From assembly GCF_000425385.1 (NCBI RefSeq), contig NZ_AUDI01000021.1:1-64000 (forward strand): 64,000 nt of DNA. The letters run 5' to 3'. The translations under genes and the position numbers were made by a program. Below the pieces are notes generated by a model. That model saw nothing but the letters and a program-made list of their open reading frames with translations, was not told the origin of the DNA and searched no databases. Shown one piece after another: positions 16,778 to 24,993 of this stretch. Each line of letters begins with the position of its first letter. The first letter of the stretch is position 1. Source of the stretch: Pseudoduganella violaceinigra DSM 15887 (lineage in GTDB: Bacteria > Pseudomonadota > Gammaproteobacteria > Burkholderiales > Burkholderiaceae_D).

Positions 16778-16808
16778 ATCTTAGAAGTTGGAGCGCGCTC
16801 TAAGTCAA
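16778..16808 (-). promoter_or_regulatory. MerR-type promoter/operator with 19-base spacer
   Basis: On the minus strand TTGACT (16808–16803) and TAAGAT (16783–16778) are separated by 19 bases, the over-long spacing diagnostic of MerR-controlled promoters. The spacer region carries CTTAGA...TCTAAG arms and an inner GAGCGCGCTC palindrome. The -10 ends only six bases before the MerR start codon, so the mRNA is probably leaderless. Confidence 0.75.
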
Positions 16809-16816
16809 CCACTTTA

Positions 16817-17203
16817 TTACGCAACACGCGAGACTGCAACCGCCAGCGCCAGGTCCATGGTGTTGATGTGGGCTTCGATCCAGTCGGGCAGGGAGCGCAC
16901 GATCTGGCGGGCGGCCGCTTCCTTTCCATCGCGTAGCAATGGCAGGATGTGCGCCACGGATGCGAGCAGCTTGCCGTGGGCGCAGCGGTGGGCCTCCGCT
17001 GCGGGATAGCCAATGCGCTCCATCAGGTTGTTTTCTTCCCGCAGGTCTTCCATGATTTCCACCGCCAGCGTGCGGCACGCCTGGTCGAAGGCTGGCCGGG
17101 GCATGGCCGCCATCGATTCAAGAAGATCGAAGATGACGCGGTGCGACTGGTCCAGGACCGGGATGCCAAGCGCGAGATCGGGACCGAAGACAATGGAATC
17201 CAT
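16817..17203 (-). CDS. Hemerythrin-family protein with one altered iron ligand
   Basis: A 128-residue bacteriohemerythrin. From Met 17203 the ligand pattern is His21, Glu57, His72, His76, His112 and Asp117, matching the spacing of known hemerythrins, but the usual His of the HxxxE pair is Asp53 (DLREENNLM). The di-iron centre may therefore be altered or still form with carboxylate ligation. The start at 17203 follows AGGAG by eight bases; an upstream GTG (17209) is too close. An FNR box at 17258–17271 lies upstream, so low-oxygen induction and an O2/NO-binding role are likely. Confidence 0.85.
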   Translation of the reverse strand: MDSIVFGPDLALGIPVLDQSHRVIFDLLESMAAMPRPAFDQACRTLAVEIMEDLREENNLMERIGYPAAEAHRCAHGKLLASVAHILPLLRDGKEAAARQIVRSLPDWIEAHINTMDLALAVAVSRVA

Positions 17204-17257
17204 GGGCACTCTCCTGAGGTGGAGTGATTATTGTGCCGCACGGAAACATTCGAGCCC

Positions 17258-17271
17258 TTGATCCAGGTCAA
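17258..17271 (-). promoter_or_regulatory. FNR box upstream of the hemerythrin gene
   Basis: Minus-strand reading TTGAC-CTGG-ATCAA matches the FNR consensus at nine of ten positions. Centred about 61 bases before the hemerythrin start, it would sit at -41.5 if transcription begins near 17223, with CACAAT at 17235–17230 as -10. Confidence 0.7.
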
Positions 17272-17310
17272 TTTTCTAGCGGTGCCGCGCATGCGGCGCC
17301 CGCTGACAAT

Positions 17311-17778
17311 TTAGAGGAAGCGGTCGAGGATCTTCTTGCTGTGCTGATCGAGCGCGAACTGGTCGCGGATCAGGAAATGGATGCCATGACTGTCCGACAC
17401 CAGCAGCGACACGCTGCCGATGCGGCGGATGTCCTCTTCGCCGCGCAGCACGAAGCTGGTGTCGCCCCGGTCGGTTTTCACGGTCCAGGTGGAAGGGCAG
17501 GCATAGCTGCCCACCTCCACGATGCGTTTGATCTCCGGCATGAATTCGCGGCCAGCGAGCTCTTCGCGCACCACATCCGCCGCCTCCTGCGGCAGGTCGG
17601 CGATACGATCGAGCCAGGCGACTTCCTTGCCGTCGGTGTTCACCAGCGACAGGCCTTCTTCCGGGGCCTGGATGGGAAAGGCGCGCACCGGGGACACGTT
17701 TTCATGCAGCACGCCGTTGGCGTCGACCAGGTTCAGTTTGCCGAAACTGTCGCGGCTCAAATTGAAATTAATTGTCAT
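17311..17778 (-). CDS. Cyanophycin-associated DUF1854 protein
   Basis: A 155-residue protein of the DUF1854 family, which occurs with cyanophycin synthetase genes in betaproteobacteria. It has no signal peptide or membrane helix. The start at 17778 overlaps the 3' end of the ABC transporter gene by 11 bases, so both are made from one mRNA; a longer frame upstream lies wholly within the transporter gene. Its biochemical role is unknown; tight pairing with the transporter suggests a soluble partner or regulator of it. Confidence 0.8.
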   Translation of the reverse strand: MTINFNLSRDSFGKLNLVDANGVLHENVSPVRAFPIQAPEEGLSLVNTDGKEVAWLDRIADLPQEAADVVREELAGREFMPEIKRIVEVGSYACPSTWTVKTDRGDTSFVLRGEEDIRRIGSVSLLVSDSHGIHFLIRDQFALDQHSKKILDRFL

Positions 17779-20050
17779 CTTCACGGCTCTTTGCTTTGTC
17801 ATCCAGGTCGGTATCGACGTTACGTGCCTGCGCCTGGTAGAGGCGGTAATAGGCGCCTTCCCTGGCCATCAGTTCTTCATGCGGGCCTTCTTCGACCACC
17901 TTGCCGCGGTCCATCACCACCAGGCGGTTGGCGCGCTGCAGCGTGGACAGGCGGTGCGCAATCGCAATCGTGGTGCGGCCGGCCACCAGGTTGTCCAGCG
18001 CTTTCTGGATTTCTTTTTCGGTTTCCGAATCGACCGAGGCGGTCGCCTCGTCCAGGATCAGGATGCGCGGATCGATCAGCAGGGCGCGTGCAATCGAGAT
18101 GCGCTGGCGCTCGCCGCCGGACAGGCCCTGGCCGCGTTCGCCCACCATCGAGTCGTAGCCTTGCGGCAGGCGCAGGATGAAGTCGTGGGCGTGCGCGGCG
18201 CGGGCTGCCTTCATGATTTCTTCGCGGGTCGCTTCCGGCTTGCCGTAGGCGATGTTCTCGGCGATGGTGCCGAAGAACAGGAAGGGCTCCTGCAGCACCA
18301 GGCCGATATTGCGGCGGTAGTCGGAGACGGCGAAATTGCGGATGTCCTGGCCATCGAGCAGGATCGCGCCTTCGGCCACGTCGTAGAAGCGGCAGATCAG
18401 GTTTACCAGGGTGGATTTGCCGGAGCCGGAATGGCCCACCAGGCCGATCATTTCACCGGCCTTGATTTCCAGGTTCACGCCCCGGTTGACGGCGCGGTTA
18501 CCGTAGCGGAAACCGACTTCGCGCAGGGTGATGTCGCCTTTGACCTTGTCCACCTTCACCGGCTGCACCGGATCGGGCACGCTGGAAACGTGGTCCAGGA
18601 TGTCGAAAATACGCTTGGCCGCGGAGGCCGACTTCTGCGTCACCGACACGATGCGGCTCATGGAGTCCAGCTTGCCGTAGAAGCGGTTGGCGTACAGGAC
18701 GAAGGAGCTCAAGACGCCGACGGTGATGTTGTGCTTGGAAATCATCCAGATACCGAACACGTAGATCACCAGGATGCCCAGTTCGGTCAGGAAGGAAACG
18801 GTCGGCGAGAACAGCGACCAGACCTTGTTCAACTTGTCGTTGACGGCCAGATTGTGCTTGTTGGCGGTGCGGAAGCGGGTCGCTTCGCGGGTTTCCTGGG
18901 CGAAGGCCTTCACCACGCGGATGCCTGGAATGGTATCGGCCAGCACGTTGGTCACCTCGCCCCAGACGCGGTCGATTTTTTCAAAGCCGGTGCGCAGGCG
19001 GTCGCGCACCAGGTGGATCATCCAGGCGATGAACGGCAGCGGCAGCAGGGTGGCGATGGCCAGCCATGGATCGATCGTGAACAGGATCAGGCCCGTCATG
19101 ATGATCATCAGCACGTCGGACGCGAAGTCGAGCAGGTGCAGGGACAGGAAGACGCAGATACGGTCCGATTCGGAGCCGATACGGGACATCAGATCGCCGG
19201 TGCGCTTGCCGCCGAAGTATTCCAGGGACATGCGCAGCAGGTGTTCATAGGTCGTGGTGCGCAGGTCGGCGCCGATGCGTTCCGATACCAGGGCCAGCAC
19301 ATAGGTCTTGGCCCAGCCAAAGATCCAGGCCAGCACGGCGGCCCCGGTCAGGGCGGCCATATACTGCACCACCAGCATATGCTCCACCGGCTTGCCGTTC
19401 TGGTAAGGAATCAGCACATTGTCCGTCAACGGCATGATGATGTAGGGCGGAATCAGGTGCGCGCCGGTCGACAGCAGCATCATGGCAAAGCCGAGCAGCA
19501 GCTGCCACTGGTAGGGCCGGGCGAAACGCCACAGGCGGAACAGGGTCCAGGTGGACGGCGGCGTGTGGACCACCTTGGTGCAGACCGGGCATTCTTCCTG
19601 GTCCGCCTCCAGCGGCGCTTTGCAGGTAGGGCAGGAATTCTGCTCAACCTGCTGCAGCGGCTTGCCGTGGACCGCGGCTTCCAGCAGGCGCGGGAAGTTC
19701 TCGGACAGGCGGATCGCCAGCAGGTTCTGGCCCAAGGTGAAACGCCAGGCGGCCAGGCGCTGCGTCTCGTCCACCAGTTCCAGGTGGCCGACGCCGGCGT
19801 GGTCGTGCAGTTTTAGAGACATGCCACGACGATAAGTCCAATCACGCCATACCGTTTCACCGGGTGCGCGTGCCATAATGCGGCGCTCCGTGAGGAGCAC
19901 CAGGCCTTTGTTGAAGTGAAGCTTGGAATCCAAGTCAACCTCCAGCGCGCTGAGTACGTTTTCTTCGGGTGCAAGCGCCGGTAACTCTGCGCGCCACCTG
20001 TCGGGAAGTTCTGTCAGGCTCAGCTCAGAGGAAAGTTGGTTTGTTATCAT
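17768..20050 (-). CDS. Cyanophycin-associated ABC transporter (fused permease/ATPase)
   Basis: A 760-residue half transporter. A 150-residue N-terminal cytosolic domain ends in a zinc ribbon with two CxxC pairs (CPTCKAPLEADQEECPVC). Six transmembrane helices follow (about residues 185–460), then the ATPase: Walker A GHSGSGKST, signature LSGGERQRISIARAL, Walker B ILILDEATASVDS and the H-loop AIAHRLST. It resembles lipid/peptide exporters of the MsbA/ABCB type with an added front domain. It is divergent from cphA', and with DUF1854 forms a unit known to travel with cyanophycin genes. Cargo is unknown. The start at 20050 is the first Met that begins the homologous region; its ribosome site is weak. 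Confidence 0.85.
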   Translation of the reverse strand: MITNQLSSELSLTELPDRWRAELPALAPEENVLSALEVDLDSKLHFNKGLVLLTERRIMARAPGETVWRDWTYRRGMSLKLHDHAGVGHLELVDETQRLAAWRFTLGQNLLAIRLSENFPRLLEAAVHGKPLQQVEQNSCPTCKAPLEADQEECPVCTKVVHTPPSTWTLFRLWRFARPYQWQLLLGFAMMLLSTGAHLIPPYIIMPLTDNVLIPYQNGKPVEHMLVVQYMAALTGAAVLAWIFGWAKTYVLALVSERIGADLRTTTYEHLLRMSLEYFGGKRTGDLMSRIGSESDRICVFLSLHLLDFASDVLMIIMTGLILFTIDPWLAIATLLPLPFIAWMIHLVRDRLRTGFEKIDRVWGEVTNVLADTIPGIRVVKAFAQETREATRFRTANKHNLAVNDKLNKVWSLFSPTVSFLTELGILVIYVFGIWMISKHNITVGVLSSFVLYANRFYGKLDSMSRIVSVTQKSASAAKRIFDILDHVSSVPDPVQPVKVDKVKGDITLREVGFRYGNRAVNRGVNLEIKAGEMIGLVGHSGSGKSTLVNLICRFYDVAEGAILLDGQDIRNFAVSDYRRNIGLVLQEPFLFFGTIAENIAYGKPEATREEIMKAARAAHAHDFILRLPQGYDSMVGERGQGLSGGERQRISIARALLIDPRILILDEATASVDSETEKEIQKALDNLVAGRTTIAIAHRLSTLQRANRLVVMDRGKVVEEGPHEELMAREGAYYRLYQAQARNVDTDLDDKAKSREDDN

Positions 20051-20074
20051 TGCAGGTCGGACTCCGGGCACTCT

Positions 20075-20088
20075 TTGCCAAGTGGCAA
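20075..20088. promoter_or_regulatory. Palindrome between the cyanophycin operons
   Basis: TTGCCA-AG-TGGCAA lies in the 106-base gap between the divergent ABC transporter and cphA' genes. It is a candidate operator that could coordinate both directions. No clear -10/-35 pair was identified. Confidence 0.4.
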
Positions 20089-20156
20089 GAATTGCGAAAC
20101 AGTGGGAAAATAGAAGGACGGGCGGAGTATACCGCAAGAGGTACAAGAGCTAAAAC

Positions 20157-22334
20157 ATGACAAAAAAGAAAGACATTGAGTTTCTCCGTGTAACACATCT
20201 GCGCGGACCGAACATCTGGACCTATCGCCCAGTGATCGAAGCGTGGCTGGATATCGGCGAGCTCGAAAACTACCCCTCCAATAAACTCCCCGGTTTTTAT
20301 GAGCGCCTGATCGCCTTCCTGCCAGGCCTGGTCGAGCATCGCTGCGGCGTCGGTGAGCGCGGTGGCTTCCTGGAGCGCCTGCGCGACGGTACCTACGCCG
20401 GGCATATCCTGGAGCACGTGGTCCTGGAGCTGCAGAACCTGGCCGGCATGCGTACCGGTTTTGGCAAGACGCGCCAGACCGCCGAGGGTAGCGGTATTTA
20501 CAAAATGGCATTCCGCACCCGCCAGGAGCAGGTTGGCCGCGCCGCACTGGCCGCCGGCAAGGACTTGCTGATGGCCGCCATCGACGACCAGCCTTACGAC
20601 CTGGCCGCCACGGTGCAGGAACTGACCTCGATGGTCGAGTCGCTGTGCCTGGGTCCATCGACCGGTTCCATCGTGGACGCCGCGACCGACCGCAAAATCC
20701 CGCATATCCGCCTGACCGACGGCAACCTGGTGCAACTGGGCCACGGCGCGCGCCAGCGCCGCATCTGGACCGCCGAAACCGACAACACGTCCGCCATCGC
20801 CGAAGGCATCGCCTCCGACAAGGACATGACCAAGGACATGCTGAAGTCCGTTGGCGTGCCGGTACCGGAGGGCACCCTGGTCAAGAGCGCCGACGCGGCG
20901 TGGGAAGAAGCGCAGGACATCGGCCTGCCGGTGGCGATCAAGCCATACGACGGCAACCATGGCCGCGGCGTTTCCCTCAACCTGATGACTGAAGCCGATG
21001 TGCGCGCAGCCTACGATATCGCCGTGGCACGCGGCGGCAGCAAGAGCGTCATCGTCGAGAAATTCATCGTCGGCAATGAGCACCGCCTGCTGGTGGTGGG
21101 CCGCCGCATGGTGGCCGCCTCCATGGGCGAATCGCTGTGGGTGACCGGCGACGGCAAGTCCTCCGTGCAGGAACTGGTGGATTCGCAGATCAATACCGAC
21201 CCGCGCCGTGGCACCACCGAAGAATTCCCCCTGAATATCGTGCAGCCGCGCGATTCGGAAGAAGTGCTGCTGGACCTGAAGCGCCAGGGCCTGACCCCGG
21301 ACTCCGTGGTCGATGCCGGCCGCAAGGTGCTGATCCAGCTGAACGGCAACGTGGCCAACGACGTGACCGATCTGGTGCACCCGGCCGTGGCCGAAATGGC
21401 GGCGCTCGCTGCGCGCACCATCGGCCTGGACATCGCCGGCATCGACCTGGTCGCCGCCGACATCTCCAAACCGCTGGAAGAGCAGGGCGGCGCGATCATC
21501 GAAGTGAACGCGAGCCCGGGCCTGCTGGCCCACCTGAAGCCCGCCTCCGGCGGCGTTGCGCGGCCGGTCGGGCATGCGATTGCCGACCAGCTGTTCGCGG
21601 AAGAAGACGATGGCCGTATCCCGCTGGTCGGCGTGGCCGGCAGCCGCCAGAATGCGCTGATCGCGCGCCTGATTGGCTGGCTGCTGCAAATGAGCGGCCG
21701 CTATGTCGGCACCGCAACCGAACAGGGCGTCTACCTGAACGGGCGTATGGTGGCGCGCGGCCCGCTGACCGAATGGGAATCCGGCGAGCGCCTGCTGCTG
21801 AACAAGAATGTGGAAGCGGCGGTGTTCGCCAACTCCAGCCGCATGATCCTGAGCGAAGGCCTGTCCTACGACAAGTGCATGGTGGGCGTGGTCACCGACG
21901 CCGCCGGGCATGAAGCGCTGGGTGAGTTCTACATCCATTCCCCGGAACAGATGTACGGCGTGCTGCGCACCCAGGTCGACGTGGTGTTGCCGGAAGGCGC
22001 CGCCGTGCTGAATGCCTCCGATGCGCAAGTGGTCGAAATGGCCGAGCTGTGCGACGGCGACGTGATTTTCTACGGCTCCGACGAACATGTACCTGCGATC
22101 GACTCGCACCGCCAGGACGGCGGCCGCGCCGTCTTCCTGCGCGATGGCGGTTTTGTGATGGCGGCCGGCCGCGACGAACTGGCGGTTCTGCCGCCATCCT
22201 GCCTGCCGGCCAGCGGAGAAGACCGCAAGGAAGCGGTGTTGGCCGCGATCGGTGCCGGCTGGGCCATGGGCCTGTCGCCGGACCTGATCGGCGCTGCGCT
22301 GCGCACCTTCGAGTGGAACACCAAGAAAAACTAA
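20157..22334 (+). CDS. cphA': Cyanophycin synthetase paralogue CphA'
   Basis: A 725-residue paralogue of CphA. The N-terminal domain (LRGPNIWTYRPVIEAWLDIG) and ATP-grasp domain (VAIKPYDGNHGRGVSLNL, IDLVAADI, IIEVNASPGLLAHL) are intact. The C-terminal Mur-ligase-like domain is shorter than in CphA and its P-loop reads VGVAGSRQNALIARL near residue 490, lacking the GTNGKT lysine and threonine, so this ATP site is probably dead. The protein therefore likely performs only the ATP-grasp (aspartate backbone) step or assists CphA. It begins the plus-strand cphA'–cphA operon, 12 bases upstream of cphA; AAGAGG precedes the start. Confidence 0.88.
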   Translation: MTKKKDIEFLRVTHLRGPNIWTYRPVIEAWLDIGELENYPSNKLPGFYERLIAFLPGLVEHRCGVGERGGFLERLRDGTYAGHILEHVVLELQNLAGMRTGFGKTRQTAEGSGIYKMAFRTRQEQVGRAALAAGKDLLMAAIDDQPYDLAATVQELTSMVESLCLGPSTGSIVDAATDRKIPHIRLTDGNLVQLGHGARQRRIWTAETDNTSAIAEGIASDKDMTKDMLKSVGVPVPEGTLVKSADAAWEEAQDIGLPVAIKPYDGNHGRGVSLNLMTEADVRAAYDIAVARGGSKSVIVEKFIVGNEHRLLVVGRRMVAASMGESLWVTGDGKSSVQELVDSQINTDPRRGTTEEFPLNIVQPRDSEEVLLDLKRQGLTPDSVVDAGRKVLIQLNGNVANDVTDLVHPAVAEMAALAARTIGLDIAGIDLVAADISKPLEEQGGAIIEVNASPGLLAHLKPASGGVARPVGHAIADQLFAEEDDGRIPLVGVAGSRQNALIARLIGWLLQMSGRYVGTATEQGVYLNGRMVARGPLTEWESGERLLLNKNVEAAVFANSSRMILSEGLSYDKCMVGVVTDAAGHEALGEFYIHSPEQMYGVLRTQVDVVLPEGAAVLNASDAQVVEMAELCDGDVIFYGSDEHVPAIDSHRQDGGRAVFLRDGGFVMAAGRDELAVLPPSCLPASGEDRKEAVLAAIGAGWAMGLSPDLIGAALRTFEWNTKKN

Positions 22335-22346
22335 GGATTACCAGGA

Positions 22347-24917
22347 ATGGAAGTTATTCGCCTCCGCGCACTGCGCGGCCCAAATCTGTGGAGCCACCAT
22401 ACGGCTGTTGAAGCCATCGTCTCCTGCACGCCGGAAGAACGCTCCGTCGACAAGATCCCTGGTTTCGAAGTGCGCCTGCGCACCCGCTTCCCGCGCCTGG
22501 CGCAGCTGCAGCCGGACGGCCACGCGGACACCATCCCGATGGCGCACGTGCTGGAACTGGCGGCCCTGGGCCTGCAGGCCGAAGCCGGCTGTCCGGTGAC
22601 CTTCAGCCGCACCACCCAGACGCTGGAAGACGGTATTTACCAGACCGTGGTCGAGTACACGGAAGAAGCGGTGGGCCGCCTGGCCATGGAGTGGGCCGAG
22701 AAACTGTGCAAAGCCGCCATGGAAGATGCGCCATTTGACCTGGCTGCCGCGCTGCATGAACTGCGCGAACTGGACGAGGACGTGCGCCTTGGCCCGTCGA
22801 CCGGCTCCATCGTGTATGCCGCCGTGGCGCGCAAGATTCCTTTCCGCCGCATGACCGAAGGCTCGATGGTGAGTTTTGGCTGGGGCTCCAAGCAGCGCCG
22901 CATCCAGGCCGCTGAGATGGACACCACCAGCGCGATCGCCGAAACCATCGCGCAGGACAAGGAACTGACCAAGAAGCTGCTGGACGCCGCCGGCGTGCCG
23001 GTGCCGGTCGGCCGCACCGCCGTCGACGCGGAAGACGCGTGGAAAGCCGCGCTGGAAATCGGCCTGCCGGTCGTGGTCAAGCCGAAGGACGGCAATCAGG
23101 GCAAGGGCGTGACGGTCAACATCACCACCCGCGAGCAGACCATCGCCGCCTACAACGCCGCCAAGGAATTCCGCGACGACATCATGGTCGAGCGCTTCCT
23201 GGCCGGCCACGACTTCCGCCTGCTGGTGATCGGCAACAAGCTGATCGCCGCGGCGCGCCGCGATCCTCCGCACGTGGTGGGCGACGGCGTGCACTCGGTG
23301 CGCGAGCTGGTCGACATCGTCAATGCCGACCCGCGCCGCGGCACCGGCCACGGTACCGCCCTGACCAAGATCCGTTTCGACGATATCGCCCTGGCGCGCC
23401 TGGCGCTGCAAGGCCTGGCGGCCGACTCCGTGCCGCCAATCGGCCAGCGCGTGGTGCTGCGAAATAACGCCAACCTGTCGACCGGGGGCTCCGCCACCGA
23501 CGTGACCGATGACGTGCACCCTGAAGTGGCGGCACGCGCGGTGGAAGCGGCGCAAATGATCGGCCTGGATATCTGCGGCGTCGACGTGGTGTGCGATTCC
23601 GTGCTGCGTCCTATCGAAGAACAGAATGGCGGCGTGGTGGAAGTGAATGCCGCGCCTGGCCTGCGCATGCACCTGTCGCCGTCCTACGGCAAGCCGCGCC
23701 CGATCGGCGAGGCGATCGTCAACGCCATGTTCCCGGAAGGCGAAGATGGCCGTATCCCGGTGGTGGCCGTGACCGGCACCAACGGCAAGACCACCACCGT
23801 GCGCCTGGCTGCCCACCTTATCGCGGCTTCCGGCCTGCGCGTGGGCATGACCAACACCGACGGCGTGTACGTCAACGGCCGCCAGATCGATTCCGGCGAC
23901 TGTTCCGGCCCGCGCTCGGCGCGCAATGTGCTGCAGCATCCTGACGTCGATGCTGCCGTGTTCGAAACCGCCCGCGGCGGCATCCTGCGCGAAGGCCTGG
24001 CCTACGACCGCTGCAAGGTGGCGGTGGTGACCAATATCGGCGCCGGCGACCACCTGGGCCTGAATTACATCACCACCGTGGAAGACCTGGCGGTGCTGAA
24101 ACGCGTGATCGTCATGAACGTCGACGAGCATGGCTATGCCGTGCTGAATGCGACCGACCCGATCGTGGCTGCCATGGCCGCCAAGTGCAAGGGCAAGGTG
24201 ATCTTCTTCGGCGCCGACCGCTACCATCCGGTGGTGGCGACCCATCTGGCGCAGGGCAAGCGTACCGTGTACGTGGAAAACAACCAGCTGGTGGCGGTGG
24301 AAGGCAAGAACGAGCAGCGTATTTCGCTGTCGGACGTGCCGATCACCTTCAACGGCACCATCGGCTTCCAGGTGGAAAACACCATGGCCGCCGTGGCCGC
24401 AGCCTGGGCAGCCGGCATCGATTGGGATTCGATCCGCCGCGGCCTGCTGACCTTCACCACCGACAGCCACAATGCGCCGGGCCGTTTCAATCTCTTCAAA
24501 TACCGCGGTGCGACCGTGATTGCCGACTACGGCCATAACCCGGATGCGATGCTGGCACTGGTGAAGGCGGTGGATGCCATGCCGGCGAAACGCCGCTCGG
24601 TGGTGATCTCCGGCGCCGGCGACCGCCGCGACCAGGATATCCGCGAGCAGACCGAGATTCTCGGCAAGGCGTTTGACGACGTTGTGCTGTACCAGGATGC
24701 CTGCCAGCGTGGCCGTGCCGACGGTGAAGTGGTGCGGCTGCTGCGCGAAGGCCTGCAAGGCGCGACCCGTACCACCAAGGTCGATGAAATCACCGGTGAA
24801 TTCATCGCGATCGATGCCGCCATGGACCGCCTGCAGGATGGCGACCTGTGCCTGATCCTGGTGGACCAAGTGGAAGAGTCGCTGGCGCATATCGCCAAGC
24901 GGATTGCTGCCGGCTGA
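22347..24917 (+). CDS. cphA: Cyanophycin synthetase CphA
   Basis: An 856-residue synthetase that builds multi-L-arginyl-poly-L-aspartate from Asp and Arg with ATP. The N-terminal domain, ATP-grasp domain (VVVKPKDGNQGKGVTVNI, VEVNAAPGLRMHL) and Mur-ligase-like domain with an intact P-loop (AVTGTNGKTTTVRL, about residues 475–488) and C-terminal ADYGHNPDAMLALV are all present. Length is close to the usual 870 residues. It follows cphA' by 12 bases. No cyanophycinase or isoaspartyl dipeptidase is found in the window, so breakdown must be encoded elsewhere. Confidence 0.95.
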   Translation: MEVIRLRALRGPNLWSHHTAVEAIVSCTPEERSVDKIPGFEVRLRTRFPRLAQLQPDGHADTIPMAHVLELAALGLQAEAGCPVTFSRTTQTLEDGIYQTVVEYTEEAVGRLAMEWAEKLCKAAMEDAPFDLAAALHELRELDEDVRLGPSTGSIVYAAVARKIPFRRMTEGSMVSFGWGSKQRRIQAAEMDTTSAIAETIAQDKELTKKLLDAAGVPVPVGRTAVDAEDAWKAALEIGLPVVVKPKDGNQGKGVTVNITTREQTIAAYNAAKEFRDDIMVERFLAGHDFRLLVIGNKLIAAARRDPPHVVGDGVHSVRELVDIVNADPRRGTGHGTALTKIRFDDIALARLALQGLAADSVPPIGQRVVLRNNANLSTGGSATDVTDDVHPEVAARAVEAAQMIGLDICGVDVVCDSVLRPIEEQNGGVVEVNAAPGLRMHLSPSYGKPRPIGEAIVNAMFPEGEDGRIPVVAVTGTNGKTTTVRLAAHLIAASGLRVGMTNTDGVYVNGRQIDSGDCSGPRSARNVLQHPDVDAAVFETARGGILREGLAYDRCKVAVVTNIGAGDHLGLNYITTVEDLAVLKRVIVMNVDEHGYAVLNATDPIVAAMAAKCKGKVIFFGADRYHPVVATHLAQGKRTVYVENNQLVAVEGKNEQRISLSDVPITFNGTIGFQVENTMAAVAAAWAAGIDWDSIRRGLLTFTTDSHNAPGRFNLFKYRGATVIADYGHNPDAMLALVKAVDAMPAKRRSVVISGAGDRRDQDIREQTEILGKAFDDVVLYQDACQRGRADGEVVRLLREGLQGATRTTKVDEITGEFIAIDAAMDRLQDGDLCLILVDQVEESLAHIAKRIAAG

Positions 24918-24955
24918 AACCGGCATGAATCCGCTCGGCGCCCCCTGAGCAGACG

Positions 24956-24979
24956 GGGTCAGACCCTCGGGTCTGACCC
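24956..24979. terminator. Perfect hairpin between convergent cphA and lacI-type genes
   Basis: GGGTCAGACC-CTCG-GGTCTGACCC is a perfect ten-base-pair stem with a four-base loop. It lies between two convergent genes and may end transcription from both, though there is no T-tract. It could also be a copy of a dispersed repetitive palindrome. Confidence 0.55.
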
Positions 24980-24993
24980 TGGTTTACCGGTTT

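Noticed and set aside
17522..19816. Very long open frame on the plus strand antisense to the ABC transporter gene
   Set aside because: Such frames are common in high-GC DNA opposite real genes. The product is low-complexity in His/Gln/Gly/Asp with no domain, while the opposite strand has complete ABC motifs. Similar antisense frames opposite cphA, the TonB receptor, kbl and clpX were dropped for the same reason.
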